64,000 bases of DNA from Deltaproteobacteria bacterium (GTDB lineage Bacteria; Desulfobacterota; Desulfarculia; Desulfarculales; Desulfarculaceae). The stretch is from NCBI GenBank assembly GCA_020444165.1, contig JAHLLK010000001.1:129908-193907 (forward strand), in the 5' to 3' direction. Positions within the stretch are counted from its first letter, which is position 1. Each line of letters opens with the position of its first letter. The notes below the pieces were generated by a model. That model saw only the letters and a program-made list of their open reading frames with translations. It had not been told where the DNA came from and ran no database searches. The position numbers were made by a program, and so were the translations under genes. Shown here piece after piece: positions 1-8,976 of the stretch.

Positions 1-673
1 CTCCGGCAAAGGCGCCCTTGGCGTGGCCGAACAGCTCACTCTCCAAGAGGGTGTCGTTCAGGGCGGCGCAGTTCACCTTGACGTAGGGGCCCTCGCGCCG
101 GGGGCCCAGCTCGTGGATGGCCAGGGCGGCCAGTTCCTTGCCCACCCCGGACTCGCCCTCGATGAGCACCGGGGCCTCGGAATGGGCCACGTTCTCCAAG
201 AGCGCCACCAGCCGCTGCATCACCGGCGACTTGCCGAACAGGCTCCGCACCCCTTCCTCGCGGTCCAGGGCCCGCCGGAGGCTGATCACCTCCTGCTCCT
301 TGCGGTAAAGCTCGGACACATCGGTGAGGATCTCCACCGCGCCGATGGTGCCGCCTGCGGCGTCCTTCAACACCGAGGCCTGCTTCAGCACGCTGATGCG
401 CTCGCCCTGGCGGGTGGAAATGTAGCACTGCTTGGCCCGCACCTTGCCCATGCGGAACAGGCTGCACCAACGCTGGCCCCGGCCCTGCCGGAAGATCTCG
501 CAGCCGGTGCAGTTCAGCAGGGTGCAGTTGTGGCCCACCAGTTCGTCCCGGCTGTAACCGGTCATTTGGACCACGGCGGGATTCACATCCACGATGGTGC
601 CTTGATCGTCCACCACCAAAAGCCCGTCGCGCATGGTGTCGGCCACAACTTTCCAATAGTTCGCGAGTTCCAT
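1..673 (-). CDS. PAS-domain sigma-54-dependent transcriptional regulator (partial)
   Basis: This is the N-terminal 224 codons of an NtrC-type enhancer-binding protein; the gene runs off the left edge, so the rest of the AAA+ domain and the DNA-binding domain are missing. A PAS domain covers about residues 5-125 ([19 protein letters not shown]), and an AAA+ domain begins near 145 with Walker A GESGVGKE at 173-180. The last visible residues are [12 protein letters not shown], where the sigma-54-contacting loop reads GAFAG instead of the usual GAFTG. The PAS domain carries Cys50, Cys55, Cys58, Cys70 and Cys83, which could bind a metal or Fe-S cluster or sense redox state; that is inference. The start ATG at 673 has a weak GGGGTTA leader. 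It is divergent from the P-type ATPase, an obvious but unproven target. Confidence 0.9.
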   Translation of the reverse strand, partial: MELANYWKVVADTMRDGLLVVDDQGTIVDVNPAVVQMTGYSRDELVGHNCTLLNCTGCEIFRQGRGQRWCSLFRMGKVRAKQCYISTRQGERISVLKQASVLKDAAGGTIGAVEILTDVSELYRKEQEVISLRRALDREEGVRSLFGKSPVMQRLVALLENVAHSEAPVLIEGESGVGKELAALAIHELGPRREGPYVKVNCAALNDTLLESELFGHAKGAFAG

Positions 674-950
674 TAACCCCTGCTCCGCCGTAAACATTAA
701 AACAGTGTTAATATGACACCTGAACGGAGAGTTAGCAACTAAATTGCGTAACTTGCGGCGGCTGGCCGCCCCGGCCCCTCACCCACCGCCCGGCCCTTAC
801 CCAGCTCCGCTGGTGACGGGGCCGCCTCGACTTGTAGGCCGGCGAGGGGCCCTCTGGCAACCTCCTGCTTCTCCAGCGCCGCCATGGGGTAAAATAGGGC
901 CACTCGGCCCCCGGCGGCCCAGCGGAATGAGGAGCAAGGGAGCAACCCAC

Positions 951-3521
951 ATGCCCATCCTGGCGGACGATCTGAACACCGGACAATGGCGGGGGCTCTC
1001 GGCCGCCGAGGCCGCCGCCCGCCTGCAAGCCCAGGGGTGCAACGAGTTGCCTTCGGCCCAGCCGCGCAGCTTCTGGGCCATTGCCTGGGGAGTGGTGCGG
1101 GAGCCCATGCTGCTTCTCTTGCTCGGCGCGGGCGGCGTCTACCTGCTCCTGGGCGACCTGCGCGAGGCCCTGATGCTCCTGGCCTTCGTGGTGCTGGTCA
1201 CCGGCATCACCCTTTACCAGGAAGGCAAGACCGAGAAGGCCCTGGCTTCCCTGCGCCGCCTGGCCAGCCCCCGGGCCCTGGTGCTGCGGGACGGGGAGCA
1301 GCAGCGCATCCCCGGCCGCGAGGTGGTGGTCGGCGATCTGATCCTCCTGGCCGAGGGGGACCGGGTGCCGGCCGACGCCACGGTGTTGGCCTGCCGCAAC
1401 CTGTTCCTGGACGAATCCCTCTTGACCGGCGAGTCCGAACCGGTGGGCAAGGAGCCTTGCGCGTCGGCCGATACCCCTTTGGGGCCGGCCAGCGCGGGCA
1501 ACCCCACGGCCATCTACTCCGGCAGCCTGGTGGTGGGCGGCCTGGCCCTGGCCCGGGTGGCCGCCATTGGCCTCTCCACCGAGCTGGGACGCATCGGCCG
1601 GGCCTTGTCCGAACTGGAAACCGAGCCCACCCCCCTGCAAACCGAGACCAGCCGGCTGGTGTGGCGGCTGGCTTGGGCCGGGGCGGCCTTGTGCACCCTG
1701 GTGGTGGTGCTCTACGGCCTGACCCGGCAGGACTGGCTGCACGGCTTTCTGGCCGGCCTGACCCTGGCCATGGCCATGCTCCCCGAGGAGTTCCCCGTGG
1801 TGCTGGCCATCTTCCTGGCCCTGGGCGCCTGGCGCATTTCCCAGCACCGGGTGCTGACCCGCCGCATCCCGGCGGTGGAAACCCTGGGCTCGGCCACGGT
1901 CTTGTGCACGGACAAGACCGGCACCCTCACGGAAAACCGGATGTCCTTGGCCGCCATGCAGGCCAGCGGCGAGTCCTGCGACCTGGAATCCGGCTGTTTT
2001 GAGCATCTGCCGGAAAATTTCCACCAGCTCCTGGAATTCGGGGTGCTGGCCAGCCAAGAGGACCCGGTGGACCCCATGGAGCGGGCCATCCGGGAGGCGG
2101 GGGAAAAATGGCTGGGCGGCAGCGAACACTGGCACCAGGACTGGGAGCTGGTGCGGGAGTACCCCCTGACCCGCGAACTGCTGGCCATTTCCCACGTCTG
2201 GCGCGGCGCGGCCAGCGGGCAGTGGGTGGTGGCGGCCAAGGGCGCTCCCGAGGCGGTGGCCGATCTCTGCCACCTGGACGCCGCGGCCACGGCCCACCTG
2301 GACGAACTGGTGCGGCAAATGGGCGCCCAGGGGCTCCGCACCCTGGGGGTGGCCGCGGCGCGGCAGGAAGCCCGCGACCTGCCCGACGGGCAACATGACT
2401 TCCAGTTCCAGTTCATGGGCCTCTTGGGGCTCCGGGATCCCCTCCGGGCCTCGGCCCCCCAGGCCATTGCCGAGTGCTACCGGGCCGGGATACGGGTCAT
2501 CATGATCACCGGCGATCACCCCACCACGGCCCGCTGCATCGCGGCCCAGGCCGGCCTCCGGGACGCGGAGCGGGTGATCACCGGGGCGGAGATGGCCGCC
2601 TGGGACCAGGCCGAGCTGGAGCGGCGCCTCGACGGGGTCAACGTGTTCGCCCGGGTGGCCCCGGAAGAGAAGCTGCGGCTGGTGCAGGCCCTCAAGGCCC
2701 AGGGCCAGGTGGTGGCCATGACCGGCGACGGGGTGAACGACGCCCCGGCGCTCAAAGCCGCGCACATCGGGGTGGCCATGGGGGCGCGGGGCACCGACGT
2801 GGCCCGGGAGGCGGCGGACCTGGTGCTGTTGGATGATGACTTCGCCTCCATCGTGGCCGCGGTGCGCCTGGGCCGGCGCATCTTCGACAATCTCAAAAAG
2901 GCCATGGCCTATGTGCTGGCCGTGCACGTGCCCATTGCCGGCTTGTCCCTGGCCCCGGTGCTTCTCGGCTGGCCCCTGATTCTCCTGCCGGTGCACATCG
3001 TGTTCCTGGAGATGATCATCGACCCCTCGTGCACCTTGGTTTTCGAAGCCGAACCGGGCAACCCCGGGCTCATGGAGCGGCCGCCGCGGGACCCGGCCGA
3101 GCCCCTGTTCAACTGGCGGATCATCCTGCTGAGCCTCCTGCAGGGGGTGTCGGTCTTGACCGTGCTCCTGGTGGTCTATCTGGTCACCAGTTACCGGGGG
3201 CAGGGCCCGGACGAAGCCCGGGCCCTCACCTTCACCAGCCTGGTGGTGGCCAACCTCGGCTTGATCCTCACCAACCGTTCCTGGTCCCTGTCCATCCTGG
3301 GCTCGCTCCGGCGGCCCAACCCGGCCCTGTGGTGGGTATTGGGAGGGGCGGCCGGGGTGCTGGGCCTGGTCCTTTTCCTGCCGGGGCTCCGCAACTTGTT
3401 CCATTTCTGCTTGCTGCACTGGCCCGACCTCTTGATCTGCCTGGCCGCCGGCTTCTTGGGCATCGCCTGGTTCGAGGTGTTCAAGTTTTTCCGGCGGCGC
3501 CGGCCCGCCGCCCGGAGTTGA
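951..3521 (+). CDS. P-type cation-transporting ATPase (P2-like)
   Basis: An 856-residue membrane ATPase that would couple ATP hydrolysis to cation transport through a phospho-aspartate intermediate. An N-terminal cation-ATPase domain is followed by the TGES actuator loop (LLTGESEPVGKE), the phosphorylation motif DKTGTLT with Asp321, and the hinge motif TGDGVNDAP at 591-599, with transmembrane helices before, between and after the cytoplasmic domains. The M4 ion-site motif reads PEEFP (278-282) instead of the PEGLP of Ca2+ pumps, and the later helix carries LEMIIDP, so the transported ion cannot be named. No heavy-metal-binding N-terminal CxxC domain is present. The reading frame extends upstream to 744, but ATG 951 has AAGGGAG eight bases before it; ATG 927 is an alternative. 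It faces a divergent sigma-54 regulator gene. Confidence 0.92.
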   Translation: MPILADDLNTGQWRGLSAAEAAARLQAQGCNELPSAQPRSFWAIAWGVVREPMLLLLLGAGGVYLLLGDLREALMLLAFVVLVTGITLYQEGKTEKALASLRRLASPRALVLRDGEQQRIPGREVVVGDLILLAEGDRVPADATVLACRNLFLDESLLTGESEPVGKEPCASADTPLGPASAGNPTAIYSGSLVVGGLALARVAAIGLSTELGRIGRALSELETEPTPLQTETSRLVWRLAWAGAALCTLVVVLYGLTRQDWLHGFLAGLTLAMAMLPEEFPVVLAIFLALGAWRISQHRVLTRRIPAVETLGSATVLCTDKTGTLTENRMSLAAMQASGESCDLESGCFEHLPENFHQLLEFGVLASQEDPVDPMERAIREAGEKWLGGSEHWHQDWELVREYPLTRELLAISHVWRGAASGQWVVAAKGAPEAVADLCHLDAAATAHLDELVRQMGAQGLRTLGVAAARQEARDLPDGQHDFQFQFMGLLGLRDPLRASAPQAIAECYRAGIRVIMITGDHPTTARCIAAQAGLRDAERVITGAEMAAWDQAELERRLDGVNVFARVAPEEKLRLVQALKAQGQVVAMTGDGVNDAPALKAAHIGVAMGARGTDVAREAADLVLLDDDFASIVAAVRLGRRIFDNLKKAMAYVLAVHVPIAGLSLAPVLLGWPLILLPVHIVFLEMIIDPSCTLVFEAEPGNPGLMERPPRDPAEPLFNWRIILLSLLQGVSVLTVLLVVYLVTSYRGQGPDEARALTFTSLVVANLGLILTNRSWSLSILGSLRRPNPALWWVLGGAAGVLGLVLFLPGLRNLFHFCLLHWPDLLICLAAGFLGIAWFEVFKFFRRRRPAARS

Positions 3522-3531
3522 CCCGGCCGCA

Positions 3532-3573
3532 GAAAAACGAAAGGCGGCCGCCCCCCGCGGGAGACGGCCGCCC
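3532..3573 (-). terminator. Rho-independent terminator after oadB
   Basis: Read on the minus strand, GGCGGCCG (3565-3572) pairs with CGGCCGCC (3543-3550) around a GC-rich loop and is followed by a T-rich run (3532-3542). It lies between convergent genes and most likely ends the decarboxylase transcript; it could also slow transcription from the ATPase side. Confidence 0.6.
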
Positions 3574-3595
3574 CAAGGCTTGCCTCAAGAGAATC

Positions 3596-4789
3596 CTAGA
3601 AGTTGATGAACAACCCCAGGAAGTAACCGCCGGCCACGGCCGAACCGATGACCCCGGCCACGTTGGGCCCCATGGCGTGCATGAGGAGGAAGTTCTTCTT
3701 GTTGGCCTGCTGGCCCATGTGGTGCACGATGCGGGCGCTCATGGGCACGGCCGACACGCCGGCCGCTCCCAGCATGGGGTTGAAGGGCTCCTTGGTGAGC
3801 TTGCTCATGAGCTTGCCCAGGATCACCCCGCCGCCGGTGCCCACGCAGAAGGCGGCCAGACCCAGGAACAGCACCAAGAGGGTGCGCGGGTCCATCACCT
3901 TTTCCGCCGGCATGGACGCGCCGATGCCCAGCATCAAGAGAATGGTGATGATGTTGATCAGCTCGTTCTGGGCCGTGTGGTTGAGCCGTTCCACCACCCC
4001 GGACTCCCGGAACAGGTTGCCCAACAGGAGGAAGCCCACCAGCGGCGCGCTCTTGGGGATCAACAGGATGATCACCAGCATGGCCATGATGGGGAACAGG
4101 ATGCGCTCGGTGCGGCTGACCGGCCTGAGCGCCGGCTTCATGTAGGTCTTCCGCTCCTCGACGCTGGTCAAGAGCTTGATGATGGGCGGCTGGATGATGG
4201 CCACCATGGCCATGTAGGAGTAGGCCGCGGTGGCGGTGATGCCCATGATGTTCGGGGCCAACAAGCCGGTGGTGTATATGGTGGTGGGGCCGTCCGCTCC
4301 GCCGATGATGCCGATGGAGCAGGCCTCCTTGATGGTGAAGCCCCACTCCGGGATCAGCAGCCCGATGGCCAGGGCGCCCAGGAAGCTGGTGTAGATGCCG
4401 ATCTGCGCCGCCGCGCCCAGGATGAAGGCCTTGGGGTTGGCGATGAGCGGGCTGAAGTCGGTTAGCGCGCCGATGCCGAAGAAGATGAACTGCGGCAGGA
4501 TGGTCCAGGTGTAAAGGCCGTACTTCAGGATGATGCCCAGCACGCCGGCCATGCCGGGGCCCATGCCCGCCTCGGGTTGAGAGGTCAAGCCGGTTAGCGG
4601 CAGGTTGGCCAGAATCATGCCCGCCCCGATGGGCAGAAGCTCATAGGGCTCCCATTCCTTGGCAATGGCCAGGAAGATGAAGCCCAGGCCCACCAGGATC
4701 ATGATGATGTGCGGCAAGTCCAGGTTGCCGAACCCCATCTGCACACCCAGAATCTTGAGAACGCCCTGATGGTATTCGTAAAAGTTCAT
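3596..4789 (-). CDS. oadB: Sodium-ion-translocating decarboxylase beta subunit
   Basis: A 397-residue integral membrane protein of the OadB/GcdB/MmdB family, the Na+-pumping subunit of biotin-dependent decarboxylases acting on oxaloacetate, methylmalonyl-CoA or glutaconyl-CoA. About nine to eleven hydrophobic segments are visible, along with the family motif GGADGPTTIY containing the essential membrane Asp, and the conserved C-terminal motif AAGVSAVPMSARIVHH. The length is normal. The start ATG overlaps the stop of the upstream gamma-like gene (ATGA), so the two are probably translationally coupled. No alpha (carboxyltransferase) or biotin-carrier gene is in the window, so the substrate cannot be told from the neighbourhood. 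The terminator at 3532-3573 closes the unit. Confidence 0.93.
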   Translation of the reverse strand: MNFYEYHQGVLKILGVQMGFGNLDLPHIIMILVGLGFIFLAIAKEWEPYELLPIGAGMILANLPLTGLTSQPEAGMGPGMAGVLGIILKYGLYTWTILPQFIFFGIGALTDFSPLIANPKAFILGAAAQIGIYTSFLGALAIGLLIPEWGFTIKEACSIGIIGGADGPTTIYTTGLLAPNIMGITATAAYSYMAMVAIIQPPIIKLLTSVEERKTYMKPALRPVSRTERILFPIMAMLVIILLIPKSAPLVGFLLLGNLFRESGVVERLNHTAQNELINIITILLMLGIGASMPAEKVMDPRTLLVLFLGLAAFCVGTGGGVILGKLMSKLTKEPFNPMLGAAGVSAVPMSARIVHHMGQQANKKNFLLMHAMGPNVAGVIGSAVAGGYFLGLFINF

Positions 4790-4962
4790 GCCTTCGCCTC
4801 CTTGGCGGCCTCTTCCAAACGCTCCTTTTTACGCTTTTCAAAGCCTTGGACGATCTTGCCCATATAGTGGGTGAAGATTGCCAGGAGGGACATGATGAGG
4901 AAGACCACAAGGAGCCCGCCCCAGACTATGCTCCAGGCTTGACCCCAATCAACCGGTTGCAT
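4786..4962 (-). CDS. Small OadG-like (gamma) decarboxylase subunit
   Basis: A 58-residue protein with one transmembrane helix (about residues 12-30, IVWGGLLVVFLIMSLLAIF) followed by a strongly charged tail rich in Lys and Glu (FEKRKKERLEEAAKEAK). This layout, and its position directly before oadB with a 4-bp ATGA overlap, match the gamma subunit that anchors the soluble alpha subunit to the beta pump. It is shorter than typical OadG, and the assignment rests on topology and context rather than on a strong sequence motif. The start ATG is preceded by AGGGGAGGTACAA, a good ribosome binding site. Confidence 0.75.
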   Translation of the reverse strand: MQPVDWGQAWSIVWGGLLVVFLIMSLLAIFTHYMGKIVQGFEKRKKERLEEAAKEAKA

Positions 4963-5457
4963 TTGTACCTCCCCTAGGGTGAGATCGATGTCCGGTGCTT
5001 CCCGCGCCGGGCATCTTGAAGTCTTGGCAAAACCGTATCTGCCAAGTACTGAAAATCACTCGCCTATCCGGCGGGTGATTTGGCGGGCCCTCTCTTCCCG
5101 GAGTCCCCGGCAAGTTAGCTTGTCGGGAGCGGTTCGCCCGGGGCTCCCCGGCCAATTGGCCTGGGGGGAACCTTGGCCCGCCAGCGGCCTATGGTGAACA
5201 CTCAACAGCGTGAAAATATACTTAACTGATGGCTAATAAACTTTTTATCAGCTTGCTTGCCGTTATCCCGCCCCGCGGCGGGGCCTCATGGTGAACCGGC
5301 CGCCGGACGCCTTGGCCCGCGGCCGCGATCAATTCCTAGCCCTGACCGTGGTGATTCTATGAATCGCCCTCGGGATTGTCAATAGCCAAGCTGTATTGTA
5401 GCTACAAAGTGAAACCACCAGGCCATACTGCCCCTTCCGGGGGCGTTTGGCAAGGGT
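4963..5457. other. Intergenic region with palindromes and AT-rich island
   Basis: No gene is supported here. The proximal part holds a short palindromic element (separate entry). An AT-rich island near 5210-5262 contains, on the minus strand, TAAGTATATTTT and could hold the promoter of the oadG-oadB unit; no convincing -35 box is visible. The part near 5400-5457 contains a short GCCCC/GGGGC hairpin downstream of the M20 peptidase, without a T-tract. Confidence 0.5.
5020..5092. repeat. Palindromic mosaic intergenic repeat, copy A
   Basis: TTGGCA...TGCCAA at about 5033-5056 is followed by AATCAC...GTGATT with an inner CGCC/GGCG pair, then TTGGCGGGCC. The module GTGATTTGGCGGGCC recurs near 9136-9150, and its reverse complement at 38811-38825, always between genes. 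Confidence 0.6.
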
Positions 5458-6597
5458 TTACCTAGTGAAATCGGCGATGGTTTCCAGATAGATCCGGGCC
5501 GCGGTTTCCACCTGGGCCCAGGGCACCCATTCTTCCGGGGCATGGGCCTCCTGCAGGCGGCCGGGGCCCAGGAGGACCGGCTTGATCCCCGCGGCCCACA
5601 GGAGGTTGGCGTCGGAGTGGCTGCGGAAGGCCGCCGGTTGCCAGGACATTTCCAAGCGGTGGAAAGCCCCCTCCAGGGCCTCCACCAGCCTTCCCTTGGC
5701 CGGCAGTTCGTAACCGTGGTGGATGGTGGTGAACAACAGATCCAGGTCCAACTGGGGAGTCGCGGCCTGGCGCACGGCCGCCAGCTCCTCCAGCTCGGTC
5801 GTGAGCAGACCCAGGGCGGTGTCCGGCGGCAGGTGGCAGTCAATCCAGGCCTCGCACATCTCCGGCACCACAAAGCCCTCGGGCGAACTCAGGATGTCGC
5901 GGATGTTGGCCACCACCTCGGGATGGGTCTGGTGCAGGAAGCCGGTGACCTCCAACAGGAGCCGCAGCACCGCCTCCACCGGGTTGTCACCGGGCCGGGC
6001 CAGGGAGGCGTGGCGCCGGATGCCCCGGGCCCGCACCTGGGACTCCAGGTAGCCGTAGTGGGTAAGGCAGACCATCAGGTCGGTGGGCTCGCCGATGATG
6101 GCCCAGGGGGCGTGATACTCCTCCACCAGCCGTCGCGCGCCGTCGCCTTCCTCCTCCTCGCCCACCACCAGGGCCAGGCCCACCGGCGGCAGGGGAGGGC
6201 CGGCTGCCCACATCGCCAGGCAGGCCTCCACCAGGGCCGCGCAACCGCCCTTCATGTCCGCCGCGCCCAGGCCGTAAACCAGGGCGTCCCGCTCCACATA
6301 GCCGTAGTTCTCCAGGTCGTAGGCGGGCACCGTGTCCAGATGGCCCACCAACAGGAGCTCCAGGTCGCCGTGGTCCGGCAGCACCAGGAGGTTGGCCCGG
6401 TTCTCGTCCACCTCCTGCAAGGTGCAGGCCACTCCGGCCCGCCGGAACACCCCGGCCAGGTAGTCCACCGCCGCCTCTTCCTTGCCATAGGGGCTGTAGA
6501 TATCCAACAGCCGCCGGAGAATCCGGTGGAGGCGACGGTGGTCGATGGCGCGGCTCGGTTCAGGCACGGCGGCGGCTTTCCCCCTTGACCCCGGCAT
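5458..6597 (-). CDS. M20/M28-type zinc peptidase or deacylase (ArgE/DapE/ACY1 family)
   Basis: A 379-residue cytoplasmic di-zinc hydrolase removing an acyl or peptidyl group from an amino-acid substrate. The metal-site motifs are in order: GHLDTVP (His86, Asp88), GLGAADMKGG (Asp114), GEEEEGDGA (Glu pair near 148-149), IIGEPTD (Glu170) and a late EAHAPEEW (His). The family includes acetylornithine deacetylase, succinyl-diaminopimelate desuccinylase, LysK-type and carboxypeptidase enzymes; the sequence does not decide between them, and no amino-acid biosynthesis genes adjoin it. The start ATG lies inside the end of the upstream acetyltransferase gene (38-bp overlap), suggesting coupled translation. 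An N-acetyltransferase paired with a deacylase is suggestive but unproven as a pathway. Confidence 0.85.
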   Translation of the reverse strand: MPGSRGKAAAVPEPSRAIDHRRLHRILRRLLDIYSPYGKEEAAVDYLAGVFRRAGVACTLQEVDENRANLLVLPDHGDLELLLVGHLDTVPAYDLENYGYVERDALVYGLGAADMKGGCAALVEACLAMWAAGPPLPPVGLALVVGEEEEGDGARRLVEEYHAPWAIIGEPTDLMVCLTHYGYLESQVRARGIRRHASLARPGDNPVEAVLRLLLEVTGFLHQTHPEVVANIRDILSSPEGFVVPEMCEAWIDCHLPPDTALGLLTTELEELAAVRQAATPQLDLDLLFTTIHHGYELPAKGRLVEALEGAFHRLEMSWQPAAFRSHSDANLLWAAGIKPVLLGPGRLQEAHAPEEWVPWAQVETAARIYLETIADFTR

Positions 6598-7129
6598 GGT
6601 GCCCCCCGGCCTTGGCTTCCCGGCGGTGGGTGTCCATGTTCAGGGAAAGGAACACGTGGCGCTCCGGCGAGCGGAAGCCCATGCGCCGGAAAAAGGCCAG
6701 GGCCGGATGGTTGTCCGCCTGGGTGTCCACCAGGATGATGCGGGCCCCGGTCTCTTCCATGATGTCCAGGAAGCGGGCGAAAAGTTTTTGGGCCACGCCG
6801 GCCCGCTGAAAATCCGGGTGCACGCCCAGCCACACCAGGTAGCCGTACTTCCAGGCGGAGCGGCGTTTTTCGATGGTGGTGCCCAAAAGAAAGCCGGCCA
6901 GGCGGCCTTCCTGCTCAGCCACCAGGCAGTTCTCCGGGTCGGACTGGAACAGGCCCACCACCTCGTACTCGTCCCAAGTGCGGTAGAGGTTGGGGTAATC
7001 CTGGGGGGTGAAGAGCTGCTCGCCCAAATGAAAGATCTGGGCCAGATCGTCTATTTGCATCTCCCGCACCAACAGGGCCGGGCGCCGGCCTTTTTTGCCG
7101 TTGGGCGAGGAACCTTGCTCAGAGGACAT
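6560..7129 (-). CDS. GNAT-family N-acetyltransferase
   Basis: A 189-residue protein with one GNAT fold spanning about residues 20-160. The acetyl-CoA-binding motif A is visible as GVHPDFQRAGVAQKLFARF (the Q-R-x-G-x-A loop), followed by the motif B-like segment NHPALAFFRRMGF. The acceptor substrate is unknown. A TTG start at 7153 is possible in frame, but ATG 7129 is preferred because AGGAGG sits nine bases before it. The gene lies between lepA upstream and an M20 peptidase downstream, overlapping the latter by 38 bp, so the three probably share a transcript. The C-terminal 25 residues are basic and not part of the fold. Confidence 0.85.
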   Translation of the reverse strand: MSSEQGSSPNGKKGRRPALLVREMQIDDLAQIFHLGEQLFTPQDYPNLYRTWDEYEVVGLFQSDPENCLVAEQEGRLAGFLLGTTIEKRRSAWKYGYLVWLGVHPDFQRAGVAQKLFARFLDIMEETGARIILVDTQADNHPALAFFRRMGFRSPERHVFLSLNMDTHRREAKAGGHHAGVKGESRRRA

Positions 7130-7164
7130 GTTCGCCGGCCTCCTGCCGGCCAAATTCCAATGGT

Positions 7165-8976
7165 TTAGGAATCGGTGTCGGTTTGCAATACGGCCAGGAA
7201 GGCCTTCTGGGGGATGGGGACATTGCCCACCGTCTTCATGCGCTTCTTGCCTTCCTTCTGCTTTTCCAAGAGCTTGCGCTTGCGGGACACGTCACCGCCG
7301 TAGCACTTGGACGTGACGTCCTTGCGGAAGGCGTTGATGGTGGCGCGGGCGATGATGGTGCCGCCGATGGCTCCCTGCACGGCGATCTTGAACTGCTGGC
7401 GGGGGATGGAATCCTTCAGGCGGTTCACGGCGTGGAGCGCCCGGGCCCGGGCGAACTCGCGGTGCACCAGCATGGACAGGGCGTCCACCTTCTCGCCGTT
7501 GACCAGGATGTCCAGCTTCACCAGATCTCCCTTGCGGTAGCCGATGAGCTCGTAGTCAAACGAACCGTAGCCCTGGGTCACGGTCTTCAACTTGTCGTAG
7601 AAATCGTAGATCACCTCGGCCAGGGGCAGCTCGATGGTCAGCTCCACCCGGCCCGTGGAGGGGTAGGTGAGCCGGTTGTTCTCGCCGCGCCGCTCCAGGC
7701 ACAGGGGCACCACCACCCCGATGTAGCGCTCGGGCATCAGGATGGAGGCCTTGACAAAGGGCTCCTCGCAAAAATCGATGCTGGCCGGGTCGGGGTAGAG
7801 GGCCGGGTTCTCGATCTCCTGGGTCTCGCCGTTGGTGGTGTGGATGATGTAGCGCACGCTGGGCGCGGTGAGGATGAGGGACAGGCCGAACTCGCGCTCC
7901 AGGCGCTCCTGCACCACTTCCAGGTGCAACAGCCCCAAAAAGCCGCAGCGGAACCCGGTGCCCAGGGCCTGGGAGTAGTCCTTCTGATAGGTCAGGCTGG
8001 CGTCGTTCAGCTTCAGCTTGTCCAGGGCGTCGGCCAGCTCGGGGTAGTCGTCGGTGGCCATGGGGTAGATGGAGGAAAACACCACCGGTTTGGCCTCGCG
8101 GAAGCCGGGCAGCGGCGTCGCGGCCGGATCCTCGACATGGGTCACCGTGTCGCCCACCCGGGTGTCGGCCACGGTCTTGATGCCGGCCATGAGATACCCC
8201 ACCTGGCCGGCCACCAGGCTCTTGACCGCGCTGCGTTTGCCGCCCTTGAACTGACCCACCTCGGTGACCTCGTAGGTCACGCCGCTGTGCATGAACTTGA
8301 TCTTGTGCCCGGCGGCCAATTGCCCTTCCATGATCCGGAGGAACACCACGGTGCCCCGGTAGGGGTCGTATTGGGCGTCGAAGATGAGGGCCTGCAAGGG
8401 GGCGGCGGCGTCCCCTTTCGGCGGGGGCAGCATGGTCACCACCGCCTCCAGCACCGCCGCGATGTTGGTGCCCTCCTTGGCGCTGATCGCGATGGCCGCG
8501 TCGCCGTCCAGGCCCAGGTCTTCGGTGATCTGCAGGCGGGTGGCTTCCACGTCGGCGGAAAGCAGGTCGATCTTGTTGATCACCGGCACCACTTCCAGGT
8601 TGTGCTCCATGGCCTGGTACAGGTTGGCCAGGGTCTGGGCCTCCACGCCCTGGGAGGCGTCCACCACCAGGAGCACGCCCTCGCAGGAAGCCAGGGCCCG
8701 GCTCACCTCGTAGGAAAAGTCCACGTGGCCCGGGGTGTCGATGAGATTCAGCTCGTAGGTCTTGCCGTCGGCCGCGGTGTAGGGCAGGGTGATGGCCTGG
8801 CTTTTGATGGTGATGCCCCGCTCGCGCTCCAAATAGAGGTTGTCCAGGAACTGGTTTTGGAAATCGCGGTCGGCCACCCCGCCGCAGGCCTGGATCAGCC
8901 GGTCGGCCAGGGTGGACTTGCCGTGGTCGATGTGGGCGATGATGCTGAAGTTCCTGGTATGTTCGCGATCAGCCAC
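7165..8976 (-). CDS. lepA: Elongation factor 4 (LepA) ribosome-associated GTPase
   Basis: A 603-residue translational GTPase acting on the ribosome (back-translocation or initiation-complex maturation). G1 is AHIDHGKST near the N terminus, G2/switch I RERGITI, G3 DTPGH, G4 NKID and G5 SAK. The EF-G-like domains II, III and V follow, and the LepA-specific C-terminal domain ends with the basic KRKLLEKQKEGKKRMK segment. Length and domain order are normal. It starts with GTG at 8976, supported by AGGAGG eight bases upstream. It is the first gene of the lepA-GNAT-M20 run. Confidence 0.98.
   Translation of the reverse strand: MADREHTRNFSIIAHIDHGKSTLADRLIQACGGVADRDFQNQFLDNLYLERERGITIKSQAITLPYTAADGKTYELNLIDTPGHVDFSYEVSRALASCEGVLLVVDASQGVEAQTLANLYQAMEHNLEVVPVINKIDLLSADVEATRLQITEDLGLDGDAAIAISAKEGTNIAAVLEAVVTMLPPPKGDAAAPLQALIFDAQYDPYRGTVVFLRIMEGQLAAGHKIKFMHSGVTYEVTEVGQFKGGKRSAVKSLVAGQVGYLMAGIKTVADTRVGDTVTHVEDPAATPLPGFREAKPVVFSSIYPMATDDYPELADALDKLKLNDASLTYQKDYSQALGTGFRCGFLGLLHLEVVQERLEREFGLSLILTAPSVRYIIHTTNGETQEIENPALYPDPASIDFCEEPFVKASILMPERYIGVVVPLCLERRGENNRLTYPSTGRVELTIELPLAEVIYDFYDKLKTVTQGYGSFDYELIGYRKGDLVKLDILVNGEKVDALSMLVHREFARARALHAVNRLKDSIPRQQFKIAVQGAIGGTIIARATINAFRKDVTSKCYGGDVSRKRKLLEKQKEGKKRMKTVGNVPIPQKAFLAVLQTDTDS

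Noticed and set aside
732..3419. An 895-codon open frame on the minus strand
   Set aside because: It is antisense to the P-type ATPase, is rich in His/Gln/Gly/Pro as expected of high-GC shadow frames, and shows no domain.
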